A stretch of DNA of 64,000 bases from Poronia punctata (Eukaryota > Ascomycota > Sordariomycetes > Xylariales > Xylariaceae), in assembly GCA_022579005.1 (NCBI GenBank), contig MU401472.1:186001-250000 (forward strand), written 5' to 3'. Under the pieces are notes generated by a model. It was given only the letters and a program-made list of their open reading frames with translations. It searched no databases and was not told where the DNA came from. Positions 49,141 to 63,089 of the stretch are shown here, piece after piece; the stretch's first letter is position 1; every line of letters begins with the position of its first letter. The translations under genes were made by a program, and so were the position numbers.

Positions 49141-49162
49141 CCCCCCCCCCCCCCCCCCCCCC
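49141..49162. repeat. Poly-C tract (22 C)
   Basis: C run 100 bp beyond the gap, complementary to the G run before the gap. Confidence 0.92.
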
Positions 49163-50230
49163 GCTTGCCGTGCCGCGCCGCGCCGCGCAGGGGACAGCCC
49201 CTACCGACAAGACCGAGAACCTCCCCGAATCCTTTGAACCATTTACATGTATCTATAACTTGGAGGCTAGAACTAGAATTATTACTCGCTCGTTGACACC
49301 GAACGAACTAGGTAGCGCTGACGCAAGAGCAAGACTTGAAATACCTACCTACATGAATACTCGTAAATAAATAAAAACGGGCAGAGGATAATTATTATTA
49401 TTATTAGGGACTAGTTAGTCATTCATTCGTATCATATCGTCCTAGATAAAGTAAGTAGATAGAGATTTCTCTTTTTCTTTTCCAACCTATTAGGAAACAG
49501 ATGTAACATTCTAAACGTCTTTTTTTTTTTTTTCCTTTAGCTTTTATGAAGAAAATGCAGTGTCTATCTAGGTCAAGCCAAGTCAAGTCAAGTCAAACCC
49601 CCTTTGATTACACGTACGAGTATAATTCATTATTCGCTACCCACTCAATTGGTATCAGGCACAGGCACAGGCACAGGCACAGCATCAGCACCGCCTTGTG
49701 ATACCAAACCAAACCAAACCAACCAATCAACCAATAATTAGTTTAGCTAAGTACGAGTACAGTAGGTATAAGTAGTAACACGATCGACAAGAACCAAACC
49801 AAACTAAACTAAACCCCTCTCTCACTCTATTTTCTCGCGTGGCAGTGGAAATAAATAAGTACCTGTAACCTACTCGTACTCATTGTCATCCCCCCCCCCT
49901 CAAAAAAAGTTCAAACATACCTTGATGGAGGCTGAGACGTGTTTTTCTTTGCCTTCTTGCCTTATGTGTAACGTATGTAGGTATATTCTTTTCTTGGCAA
50001 CAAGCGTGGTACACCGTACAGGTACGTGTATGTATGTAAGTTATTAGACCCTGAAAGTCAGTCAGCTTTGTCCGGGGTTTCATGATATACAACACGGGGC
50101 AAGGGCAAATAATTCATCGTGGCCGTCCGTCCGTCCCGGGAATGAGAATTGCGTCTTTGATCTGAAACTTTGTTCGGCGCCGTTGGATAGATAGATAGAT
50201 AAATAGATAGGTAGGTTAGGTATTTAACAG

Positions 50231-50231
<1 letters not shown>

Positions 50232-50261
<30 letters not shown>

Positions 50262-50274
50262 AAAAAAAAAAAAA
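50232..50274. repeat. Poly-C/poly-A compound tract (C20 A23)
   Basis: Twenty C directly followed by twenty-three A. Confidence 0.92.
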
Positions 50275-50434
50275 CCATCGCATATCTATCTTTCTTTAAA
50301 ACTAAGTACCTACCTACATATCAACAGAACTCCTCTTAATGAAAGGATATGTTATATTATTAGCTATTAAAAAAAGAGAAACCCCCCATCACTAAATCAA
50401 TTTCTACTCTACTACTCTACTCTACCCGAGACCC

Positions 50435-50480
50435 GAAGAAGAAGAAGAAGAAGAAGAAGAAGAAGAAGAAGAAGAAGAAG
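50435..50480. repeat. (GAA)15 microsatellite
   Basis: Perfect purine trinucleotide repeat, in a region with further short simple repeats on either side. Confidence 0.95.
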
Positions 50481-51633
50481 ACTACCAGGTACCATACCAT
50501 ACGTCAAAACAACGAATACGAAGTTTCTGTACAAGTAATTTACCTACATACCTAAGCCTCGGACAAAAAAAAATACCCCCCAATAATAAAAAAGGCAGAC
50601 TTATACACACATACATACATACTTACCTAGGTAGTTGCCTTACCAGTTACCACTATATATGATTCACCTAACCTAATACCTAAACATAATATGATGTACA
50701 GGACTAACTCAATATTACCTATTCTTCTTCTTCTTCTTCTTTAAAGGAAAAAAAAAAACGACCAATAAGAGAGACATTATAACAATCCCCCCAAACGGAG
50801 TTCCCGCCTCCCTATCTCTCTTCTCCATGTGGGCAGTGAGTGAGTGAGTGAGTGAGTAAGAGAAGTGGCTTACATACAATACGAGAAGGAGCGGAGGGGG
50901 AGGTTGCATCCATGTGAAAGGCTTCTTTGTAAACACCACCACATCTCTAATGTATGTATTTAGCTATATACATGTATATACCTGCTCCTGAATCTGATTC
51001 GGGGGTAACTTTTCTTTTCCTTTTCCTTGGTTAGGTAAGGTAGCCATGTAGGACCTTTTAGCACTCGGTAAGGGTAAGTATATACGTTACCTATATCCAA
51101 TCCTTCCCAAAAGACCCCCAAAATCTATCGATATCCCATTCCCCTCTCCCCAGTCTCGGTGACAGGTGTAGGTTAGGTTAGGTTAGGTAGCTAGTTTCAG
51201 AATACAGGTTGGATAAACCATCAGTATGGGTAACTAGATGGCAGCTATAATTTTAGAATTAGTAAACATATCCGCCCAGGCACAATTCACCTGCGGATAA
51301 AAAGACCAGTCAGGAATATTCAATATTGAAGATATATCATTTCTATTCGTTATCGTAAAGGATCATGCCAACGCCAGACACGCCTTTGCCTTCTATGTAT
51401 TTTTAATCGCACAACAAGACATCCCAACCACGCCGTGGTATACCAATCGTACGACTCCCTACCCAGTACATCCTTTGTGGGATAAAGAAAAAAAGGAAAT
51501 GAGAAAAAAAAGAAGCACGGTTTCCTTTGCTGCTCTTTGGTTTGGTTTGGTTTGGTTTGGTTCCGTCCCATGCGATGGATAATTCAAGATCCAAAAGATG
51601 ACGACAGTGACGACAACAAACAATCCAATGTCA

Positions 51634-53373
<1,740 letters not shown>

Positions 53374-53477
53374 TTTGGACTATGTATTTATGTGTGTCTG
53401 TAGGTTGGCACTGGAGGAGACACGATGACGCAGGCTTGGTAAAGAGAAAAAAGTAAAAGAAGAAAAGACGAGAGACG

Positions 53478-53585
53478 TGATAAGAGAGCTTTTTGAAATC
53501 AAAGTTTTGATCTGGAGAACAACCAATCCACTTATGAGTCGAAAAGGCCTCTTTATGGTATCACCAATGACAGGACGTTGATAAG
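53478..53585. promoter_or_regulatory. Two TGATAAG (AreA/NIT2-type GATA) sites upstream of gdhA
   Basis: TGATAAG occurs at 53478-53484 and 53579-53585, about 105 and 206 bp before the gdhA start codon. GATA factors of the AreA/NIT2 group bind such sites in nitrogen-regulated genes; use here is inferred. Confidence 0.35.
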
Positions 53586-56382
53586 AACAAACGTTAGCTC
53601 TGTCTAGTTCGTGCAACTAGAGCGATGCGCCGTTGATCAGATCTCGGCAAGTAGACCTGCTATAACCCTAGATACCTGGCATGTAACCTGAGTAATAATT
53701 ATGTATGTAGGAGAACTTAGAAGAGTACGCAAGAGGATACGTGTAGAGATAGGGGCGATGGTCAGTCAGCTTGGTAACTTGGGGTTATTATATCACAAGA
53801 GTCAAGACATTGGGAATTCACTCTATTCGTTCCCTTTATACATATCTCAAGACTCCTCATTGTCTCAGACTTGCCAGGCGGACGCTTCCGCAAAAGGGCG
53901 ACAAGAACGGTACGGCTTCCTCGTTTGGTTGTTTCTCATACCTTGCCCATCACCGTGTTCGGCGATAGGAATAAATAAGATTGATATGACTCGTTTCAAA
54001 CAGTAATGCCTTCCGAGCCAGTTTTTATTGTTGGAGGGGGGGGTTTGATCTTTGAGCTAGGTAGACAAACAGTTTGCCTTGTCCTACTAGGGGCGGTGGT
54101 CGGCCCTTGAAAGTTGAGACGATGTCGGGCCATAGAGGGTTTGACGTGCGGTTGAGCAAGGTCCGTCCCAGAAAGACAACATGATTGGAAGGCATACCCA
54201 TGAAGGGAAGCCGCCAAGGCGAGGCAGCTCGCAGCTCGCAGCTCGTGGTGGGGGGGGGGAGGGCTACTGCAGGCAGGAGGACTGCAGTAAAGGAAGTCTC
54301 GCACATGCTAAAATTTCAAGAAACTGCGCTCCAGGGGTCTTTCATTACGTACTTGAGTCAACTAGACCGGACTCTTTGCGGTTAGGCCCGAGTCAGTCCC
54401 TTCATTTTTCTGAGACGGCCTTGACGGCCAAATGCGACGGTGGTGTATAAAATCGTATTAAAGGTAAATTCATTTTAGTACCCGCACGTTCTACGAGTAG
54501 TCGGAAGGAAACCAGCCGCCATCATGATGTAATCAACCGGCCAAGGCTAGGCGTACAGATTTGACCAGCCAAATAGGTTTGTCGTACCGCGTAGGTTAGA
54601 TTAGGTGGTGATTGTCTATCGCTTTCTTGGTCATGATTTCCCAGATTTCAAGGTGCTTGTCCGATCAAGCCTGTCACACATGGCATGCTAATCAATCAAT
54701 TGTCTCGTCTGGTTGCTGTAGAATGATAAAGCCCAAGACAGCTAGGGATTGTTTACCTAGACAAAAAGTGAGATCCTACATCGGAGTCTTTATGCATGAG
54801 AGCTGGAAATCACCGAGAGAAGATCCTTTGCAGGGGAGAGGAGTTTGGTACGGTACATAAGCAAGTACCTGCTTAGTGGGGGTCCTGCCACAGATTACCC
54901 CTCCATCCCACCACAAATACCTAAATTGTTTGAAATGTTTCTTGTTGGTGAAGCTGTGCGACGGAGATATCGCAGTCAAAACTACCAGCTGTTATTAACC
55001 ATGTTTATTTATCATTACTCGTTGAGATCCGGAAGTGGTTTACTTACTTACCTGGGCTAGGTTTAGTATCACGCCTTTGTATGCTTGCGTTGGTACATGG
55101 CTAGAATACATGTCTACATATGTTGGTTACGTGTATCGTAAAGTGCAAGCAAAAGCATAGACCCTGCCTGCATGGCCGCCATCGTGCAGTACCTACATCG
55201 ACCGTAGATCGGGAAATATTAGTTAATTCCCAGATATTGTCCTTAGGCCAAAGGCTACGGAGGCAGATAATCTTACCGCCCCTTGGATGCTTCTTGGCAT
55301 CGTCCTTAGCGAGGCGGAAAGAGAGTGTTCTAATTTTGCACGACGGTCCGTGGTGCCATGTTCAAAACGTGACGGAGTATCCAGAGTTGAGACCGAATAA
55401 AGCTTGAATTATTCAGGTTAGGCCCGTAGGGGTAGGTATACCGTATACACGTACTTGGGTCCTCATCGGAAGACCCGGCAACTTTCAAGATCCATTCTCC
55501 GTGGACTTATCATACCCAACACAGCAGAGAATGGGAACTTGACATGAACTACACATGTACTCTGGCAACACAAGGCAGCATTGTATTATGGAAAATCAAA
55601 CGGTATCTTCCATCGTCAGTGTCTTGCCTACTTAGGTACCCATAGAACATATTTGGGGAGAAGTATTACACATAGATAGCACCGGCACCTAACCATTGCA
55701 CGCACGGCAGTGTCAGGAGAAAAGCAATAATTACTACACGGACTCAAAAAACCGCAAATCCAAAATCCGCGCGTCCACTACACCGTCGCCCGCTAGGGTT
55801 ATTTTACCCCCAGGTCCATCCCTGTAACATGAATGGAATGGTTTACTCGTTAAGCATTCCCTAGCAGCCCTACAAGACCAAAAAGGCGGGTTGGGAGAGG
55901 TCCGACATCGGCATAAAAAAAGTTATGGCTGACCGACTTCGCCTGATCGTCCCCTTGCTTCAATTTCCACCCTCAAAGTGATATTCATGAACCAAAGGAA
56001 GGGGGACTCGGGAGATGTTGATGCGGGGTCGAGTGACGGGTGCGTATATCCTGTGGGTGCTACAAACACACGTCAAAGAAACAATGTACGGTAACGCAGC
56101 ATGGGTCGTAGAGACCGGTAGGGGTCGACCACCTCTCGTCCTGACACGAGATGAGATTCACCAGGCATTTCGAAAGAAGAAGTTGGAATCTGTAAGGGCT
56201 CTGACTAAAAGACCTTAACAATGTATTACCTAGGTATATATGATGCCGAAACCTGCTATGCTCGCCGCCGCACATCGAAAACGAATGAAGCCAGAAATAA
56301 AAGAAGCCCATTGAACATTAACCCATGTCCTTGACAGCACCCCATACGCCGTGCCACGATGCCGTATTTACTCGCCGATCCC
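53586..56382. other. Intergenic region, gdhA to POL3
   Basis: About 2.8 kb with no gene recognised. It contains one TACGAGTA word (54492) and scattered GTAC/TAGGTA words. It ends at the 3' side of POL3. Confidence 0.45.
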
Positions 56383-59300
56383 TCACCAGAGGGCTGCTTG
56401 ATCAAAGTCGAAGCGTTTCAACTCCTTGCCTGCATCTTCCACGTCCTTTTTGGCCTTCATGCGCATGTAGAAGATGGGGCAGTCCTTGCTGCTACAGATA
56501 ACTTCGCAGTGCATGCTGCCCTGGCAACGCTGACACTGCGTCCATAGCCGCCCGAACCGTACCTCGAGGTCCGAGACCTTGTCCAATGTTTTCGAGTAGA
56601 GCTCGCCGACCCGCGGCGTACAGTTGGAGCAGACCGCGCCGGCCCTCTCCTCCTTGCCCACGAGCGGCTTCTTGCATCCCATGCAGGTCATCGTCTTTTT
56701 CGCGAATTTCATGAGACCGCCTACTGCTGGTGCTGCCACCGCAATGGCACGCGTGTGTGCGCCTGTGAGGAGCGACTTGGCTTTCGTCTCTCCGAGCATG
56801 GGCTCAAAAATACGGCCAAGGGGTTTAGCCAGTTGATTGTCCAGGTAATACCTCGTATCGATCGGGACGTTATTCTCAAGAACATATATAGGGTCTTCCG
56901 AGTTCTCGAAATTCCTCGACCCGCTCGCGCCTTTGATCATGACATAAGCGACACGATCCCCAAGACCGGGCGCAGAACCAGGATCGCGCTTTCTCATGCG
57001 CGCCGCCAGCTCGACGTGAGCCTGTTTGGCATCGTAGCTTTCCTTGGTCAAAGCTTTGGTAATCACTAGCTTCGACATGTCGACCTTGTTTTGTAGTAAA
57101 TCTGAAATCGTCTGCTTGACGTACCTAGAACGACAGTCAGCGGGTTTATGCGGGAGAACATGACATGAAGAAGAAAAGGCTATCTCGGGCTTACTCTTGG
57201 GCTCCATCAACATCCCGCTCGATCAGAATCATACGAAGAACCTTCTCGATGACGGTTTGTACTAAGAGGCAGTTGTCTCGCCTGACCGTCTCGATACCTT
57301 TTGTGTCCATTTTATCGTATTTCTCGGGGTTCGTCCAGAATAGACCGGCGTACCGTTTTTTGTTGATCAGTAGATACGGGAAATATACTTTTTCGAATTC
57401 GAGTTTGATAGGCTTGGTAAACTTTGACGATACAAAGTTTGCCGCTTCTTCGCCTAGCCTCATGGCCTCTGCAAGTTCTTTCGTTCCAAACTTGACCATG
57501 ACGGAATCTGTGTCACCATATATGACTTGGGCATCATGAGAGTAGCCGTTGGCGATATTGTACCGCTTCTCGACTTCGTCTTTGGTCTTCTCGATCATCT
57601 GACGGCCGTAAGCCGTTGTACTCCTGGCAATCTCCAGACAGGGGAGCTTTCCGGTTGTTGCTCCGGTGAGACCGTACACACTGTTGGCACTGATCTTCAA
57701 GGCAAGCTGGCGACCATTCAGCACGGCCTTCTTGAAAGGGTCCGTCTCTACTGCAAGCTCCCTCTTGGCCTGTTTTCTGGCCGACAATAATTCTTCTAGA
57801 ATCTGTGCTAGAAGACCTTTGCGACATTTCGCCGTCACAAACATATCGCCGTTGGGCGTTGTGACGTAGTCTTCGTCTTTCACAAGCTTGAACTTCTCGA
57901 TCTGTGCTTTTCTGACCAAAGTGGTGTAGCAGAGGTTGTGAGCCTGCATGATACTAGGATATAGCGACGCAAAATCGAGCGTTGCAATCGGTACATCGTA
58001 ATATCCACGCGTGGGTTCGATGACAGTGGCTCCTTCGTATTGATCGTCTGACCCTTCCGATCTCATATTAGGGATGACCAGCTTTTGCTCCAAGGCCTTG
58101 CGGAAAAGTTGACTCAAGAACTTGATTTGTTGACCACGTGAGAGGAGGAAGTTGAAGGGGACACCAGTGACCCTGGCCATCTCGGTGTAGTTGGCCAGAC
58201 ATGAAAGCTTATCCATAAGCCTTTGAGGCAGATATGCATCCTTCAAGCAGTAGAGCGCCAACCGTCGTCTGGACTCTGGTGTCCCATTGAACAACTCTGT
58301 GATCATCGTATAATGGACATCTTCCTTTTGCTCGCCCAAGAAGTGAGCGCAGACCGAGTTCAGCGTATAACTTCGTAGCTGATGATCCCGCTGGATCAGT
58401 TGCAGCAAGTCGAGCTGCAGTCGGCCGTTGGTGTTGGTCGCTTTAGTGTCCCGATTTCCCATCTGCTTGCTCGAGAAGTTTGTCTCTTTGTGAGACGATT
58501 TTACGTTGCGCAATCGCGTCCAATACTCGAAATCATCGACCTTTAGATGTTTGGCGCGGTCAAGTAGGTAAGGGAAATCAAAATTGGAGATATTGTAGCC
58601 GGTAATCAGATCAGGGTCGACCTTGTCAAGGAACTGCTTCCAACTACGGAGCATTTTACGCTCATCATCATAGTCCAATATCTGTGTGGCCACGATCGGG
58701 CTGGTGGTATCGAGACAGAAGACGTTTCTAATGAACGGCTTATTTTCACCGTATCGGGTGACAACATTGGCGATCTGAATGACAGGGTCTTGGTTGGCCT
58801 CGGGGAAGACGCCCTTGCGGCCAGCACATTCGATATCGAAGGACAATATGCGTAGGGGGGCCATTTTAGACCATTCGCCTTTGGGTTCGTGGGAAATCAA
58901 GTCGTGGTAGCTTATTTCGGCCTCGATCTGGCAATTCGATTGCCTGTCGCTTTCAGGGATGAGGTGGTATTTATCCGCAGGTGCTTCAACCCAGGACATG
59001 CCGGGGATCTAGCTTTATTAGAGAGCTGTTGGCAAGATGAGAGGGCAGTGGACGTACCTTGCAGTCAACCATAAACCGCAGGACGTACTGAATATTGTCA
59101 AAGGTCATGACGCCACCCTCGGCGGCTTTCCATAAGCCTTTCCAGTTTGCTTTTCCCGTCTCTATCAAGGTCCGTACTTTCGGAATGTACTTGGGGTCGG
59201 TGACAGTTACTTTAATGTACGGACTCTGAGTGTTCCCTTGGTAGCCATAAATGTTTTCTCTTAGGAGAACCTGACAAGAGAATATGACAGGTTGGTGTTG

Positions 59301-59810
59301 CGCCAACTGTGTTTCGAGGAATGCCTTGAATGGCATGCAATGCTCGTGCTTGAAATCTACAGGGGCGGCGACCCAAAGATAATGCTTGAAATCAGTGACG
59401 TGGAGCATCACCGAGTGGCCATTCTCTGTCACGCCAAACAGCTTTACCGTCGGCCTGGAGCCATGTAGAAACCCTTCTTCGGCCTCGATTTGTTGGAAAG
59501 TAAGGCTGTCCCGACTGGGGTCGAAGTCGACGACTGGTGGCCTTTCCCAAGCCTGATCCTTTTCAGCATTGCTTTGTTTTAGGTCTGAAATGTCCTGGCT
59601 CAGTTTTTCAAGAACTTCGGATTCGAAAGCGCTCTTCGGTTGACTCGAACCAAGCTTCGAGGTAGGGCCCCTTTGTGTGCTATTGAGGCGGGACGCTGGC
59701 GAAGAGGACATTGGTTCTAGTCGACGTCGTTTCGTAGACTGGGCGGCGTTTAGATTGCGACGGTTTGGCGCATCCCCTAGGATACGCTTCTGAGGGATTG
59801 CTGCCGCCAT
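56383..59810 (-). CDS. POL3: DNA polymerase delta catalytic subunit
   Basis: Replicative B-family polymerase for the lagging strand, PCNA-dependent, with proofreading. Three minus-strand exons: 59810-59058, 59008-57195, 57124-56383; introns 49 and 70 nt; 1102 aa, close to yeast Pol3. A basic N-terminus (STKRRRLEP) looks like a nuclear signal. Exonuclease motifs: FDIEC (308-312), [26 protein letters not shown] (504-512). Polymerase motifs: [10 protein letters not shown] (595-603, Asp596), [21 protein letters not shown] (Asp750 and Asp752). The C-terminus carries two Cys clusters, CMGC...CSNC (zinc, PCNA contact) and CQRC...CSSKDC (4Fe-4S in this family). All catalytic residues are present. Confidence 0.97.
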
Positions 59811-60823
59811 TGTTTCCTGGGACCAGATGTTTTTTGATTAATGGCGAGCAGAAATTGTATTCATAGCTTGATGGGCACGTGGGTTTATTGTCTCTCAAAA
59901 TATCTATACGGGATCCTAGTCCGGAAATTGGGTGACGGAGAATGCCCTAAGAGCGAGATAGGACAAAGCACACGCAGGTAAAGTGACACTTTAGAAATCG
60001 CGTCGAACGCGTTCAATCTGGCCCTTGGTGGGGCTAATTAAGCAAAGCGCGTCAGACGTCACCAAAACGCCATTTGAATTTCATGTCCCTCACGCAGTAC
60101 AGCTACTAGTACCCACCATGCATATATACTGTACGTAAACACGGTACTATACACGTATTTACACGTACAAGATACTTGCACGTACATTATGCTGTCGTAT
60201 ACACGCGTGTATTCTTTTTTTACTTTCTACACATACGAGGTATTTGTTGGTATATCATCAGTTCAGAAAATGAGTGTTGAACCTGATTTCCCATAGTTCA
60301 GCTGTAAACCTCTACCAAGCGATCAACCGGCTCGACCATACTAGCCTACCATAGCGGGAAATAGTGTAGGCCAACAAGCGTTGTTTGCTAAAATAACCGT
60401 TGTTTAAAGCAAGAAGCGTTGCTGAAAACATGCGTTGCTGACCAAAAGCGACCAAAAGAGGCTTAGTTCTAAGGCACCTGGGCTATTATATAGGTTGCAA
60501 AATGCGAAGGTTGAATAACTGGTCACTGGTAGAGTGGGCGAGACCTTTTGATTTTTTTCCCTTATAGACCCATATTTCCTATCTTTGGACCCGCTTTGAA
60601 AATTCCAACCAATAGGAGTCTAGGGATCCATTTCTGACAACGATTGTTTTCTGAGCAACGCTTGTTTCTGATATATGGATTCATATACAAAGAACGATTG
60701 TTTCCCCCTACATTCTCCCGGTACGGTATTTAACTACCTGCAATTTCCCCCCTTACACCTACCTACTTTATCTATCTTGTACAGTTACGGGGATGATTCT
60801 ATAGTTCACACACCTAGAACACA
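59811..60823. other. Intergenic region, POL3 promoter to STE24 3' side
   Basis: No gene recognised. Between 60373 and 60705 it contains a cluster of short same-strand CGTTGTTT/CGTTGCTGA/CGATTGTTT words and an 11-bp inverted repeat. Confidence 0.5.
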
Positions 60824-62306
60824 CTATAGCTCACGACCGCTTGCCTTTTCAACTTCGGCAGCCTCTGACTTTTCCTCTGTGATTTTTCCGCTGGGAGTCC
60901 ACTCTAATGCCTTCAATCGCTCGGATAGAATAGGGTGAGAGAAGTGGTAGCTTGCATACATCCAATCCGCGTCCATTGTGCTCAAATTCTGGACCTGGAG
61001 CTTAATGAGGGAAGATGCAAGCTCTGCTTTGTAACCAAGGTTCCGTGCGAACTCATCCGCTTGGAATTCGAACCGCCGGCTCATGATGTTCATCAGTAGC
61101 TTGATGACAGTATCCATAGGAGCAAGTGCATCCGAAAAGAGGATGAAACCGATTATGATGGGATGTTCCTTGACAAAGCCAAAGTCGGCGTACAGAGAGT
61201 TATTATTGACGAAGACTGAGAATAGGGTAAAGATGTAGAAAACATGCAACTAGTAACCGTTAGTAAGCATGTAGCTGCGTATGTGATAAATGAGAAATGA
61301 CTTGCCTGCGAGATACCGAAAAGCCGCGTGGTGTGGCCCAAGCTCCAGTGTCCAAGCTCGTGGGCTAGGACGGCGACGACCTCTTCCTCTTTGCTCTTTT
61401 CGATGAGGGTGTCGTAGATGACAATGTGCTTCTTCCACGGAAGGCCGAAAAAGTAGGCATTGCTGTGGGCGCTGCGCTTACTACCATCAATGACAAAGAG
61501 TTCGTGCAAGGGGAACTTGAGCTTCTTGGCCAGCGCTTCGGTTTCCGTCTTGAGCTTGCCTTCTTGTAGAGGGGACAGCTTGTTGAAAAGCGGCAAGATA
61601 ACAATAGGATAAACCGTGATCATGAACATCTGGAGAGCAGCGGTAAAAAGCCATAGATACGTGACGAACTGAGTACCCGTCTTCTTCACGATTGTCAGGA
61701 AGCCGGCGAGGATCGGGGGCGCGAAGACGAAAGCGAGCAGATTGGATTTGATCATATCGGTAATAAACAGCTTTGGCGTCTGCTTGTTGAAGCCGAACCG
61801 CTCTTCCAAAACAAACGTGTGATAGATGTTGGCGGGGAGGGACAGGGCTTGCTGGATCAAGATAAACGACAAGACGAAGACGATGGAGTGCGAGATCTCG
61901 CCAGTGAAGCGAGCGGGGGCGAAACGCAAAAGTAGATCACCGGTCCAGGACCATAGTTTGGGCAGGACATCGTAATGAATGAAGGCAATGTTTTGGATTT
62001 GACCCCAAAGACCCTTGATGAAACCGAATTTGGCTTTGGCGCGACCATATTCCTGGCTCTTATCATAAACTTCTTTGGATACCTCTTGCTCTAGTACCTT
62101 CGGAGGCTTTGTATTCTTGAGAACTTGATACTGTCGGAGAGAGAGGAACTCCTCGAAGCAGTATTGGGCGACCGAGAAGCCGATAATGAGCTTCTTCCAC
62201 GGAAAGAGCGGGCGGTCGAGCGCACGGGCTAATCGCTGCAAATGTGTCAATTGGATTCACCGCACAACTGGTTGAAGGCGGATACACTTACCTGAAGAAA
62301 ATCCAT
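60824..62306 (-). CDS. STE24: CAAX prenyl protease 1 (Ste24/ZMPSTE24, M48 family)
   Basis: Zinc metalloprotease of the ER/nuclear membrane that trims prenylated CAAX proteins and a-factor-like pheromones. Minus-strand exons: 62306-62292 (15 nt, MDFLQ), 62235-61306, 61249-60824; 456 aa, close to yeast Ste24 (453). Active site HELGH at 297-301, with the third zinc ligand Glu376 in FEFQAD. Multiple long membrane spans (IVFVLSFILIQQALSLP, LLAFVFAPPILAGFL, FMITVYPIVILPL) match the barrel-like family topology. The motif LPWKKHIVIYDTLIEKS is typical. Intron 2 (61250-61305) must start with GC (CAG|GCAAGT), a GC-AG intron. Reading through it would remove the C-terminal third with the zinc ligand. Confidence 0.95.
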
Positions 62307-63089
62307 CTTCTCAACTGATGTTTCCTCGGGACGAAGAGTGGAAGATGACAACGTCACAACTGGCCCTCCAAGTTACAAACGATGGGTGGGAGGCAGCTCC
62401 CCAATGTACAAAACCGTGTCTACGGTCTACGTGTACTGTCAGACTGTGGCTGAAGATGGTAAGAATTACATAAAATCTTGGTTTTGACAGGTACATGTCG
62501 GTTGTACATAGTACACACGAAGACACCTTCTCAGACTACAACCACTCTCGAATTTCAACTACGAGAAGGAAACACTGACTTCTTGATTAAATGTTGGCCA
62601 ATATTGGAAAAAACTAAGAATCAGGAACATGTTCACGGTTGATCTCAGCAGTAATCTTCGTGCTTGAATCTACACGTACCCAGTCATTATCTGAAGTTCC
62701 TGAACCATACAGCTCGTTCATAATAGGTACAGTACATCGCGCAAGCACTGATGTGGCTGAGGTAAAATGTTGGGCTGTGTGGCTCAACATCCGATGTTAA
62801 AGATGACTTCATTGAAGGTTTCTGGGGCATGTACACGTAGGTATTCGTATTTATATGGAATTCGGATACAAAATGTAAATAATACTAATTCTAGGTCATT
62901 ACTGAGCTTTCATAGCTCGCCTCGGCCCAAAATGCCAGGCTGTATACCACTGCAAACCGTTGTCCGTCCGCCATAAAATCATGGGAAGCTGGAAACCCAA
63001 CCCATCTGGAAACCTCGTCTAAACGGTTAAAATGACCAAGGGCCACGCTTCCACCAACAATGTTCATAGGTGTCCATTCCCGGCCATAG
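62307..63089. other. Intergenic region upstream of STE24
   Basis: STE24 promoter and the 3' side of the small Ish1-like gene. No gene recognised. Confidence 0.5.

Larger units (their letters stand above)
46413..51633. other. 5.2-kb gene-poor, repeat-rich region
   Basis: No gene recognised on either strand. It holds at least twelve TACGAGTA/TACTCGTA words, a 33-base G run, a 10-base gap, C and A homopolymers, (GAA)15, a CAGGCA tandem (49656-49679), TTGGT/AACCA repeats and TAGGT arrays. Every long open frame is low-complexity. Confidence 0.6.
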
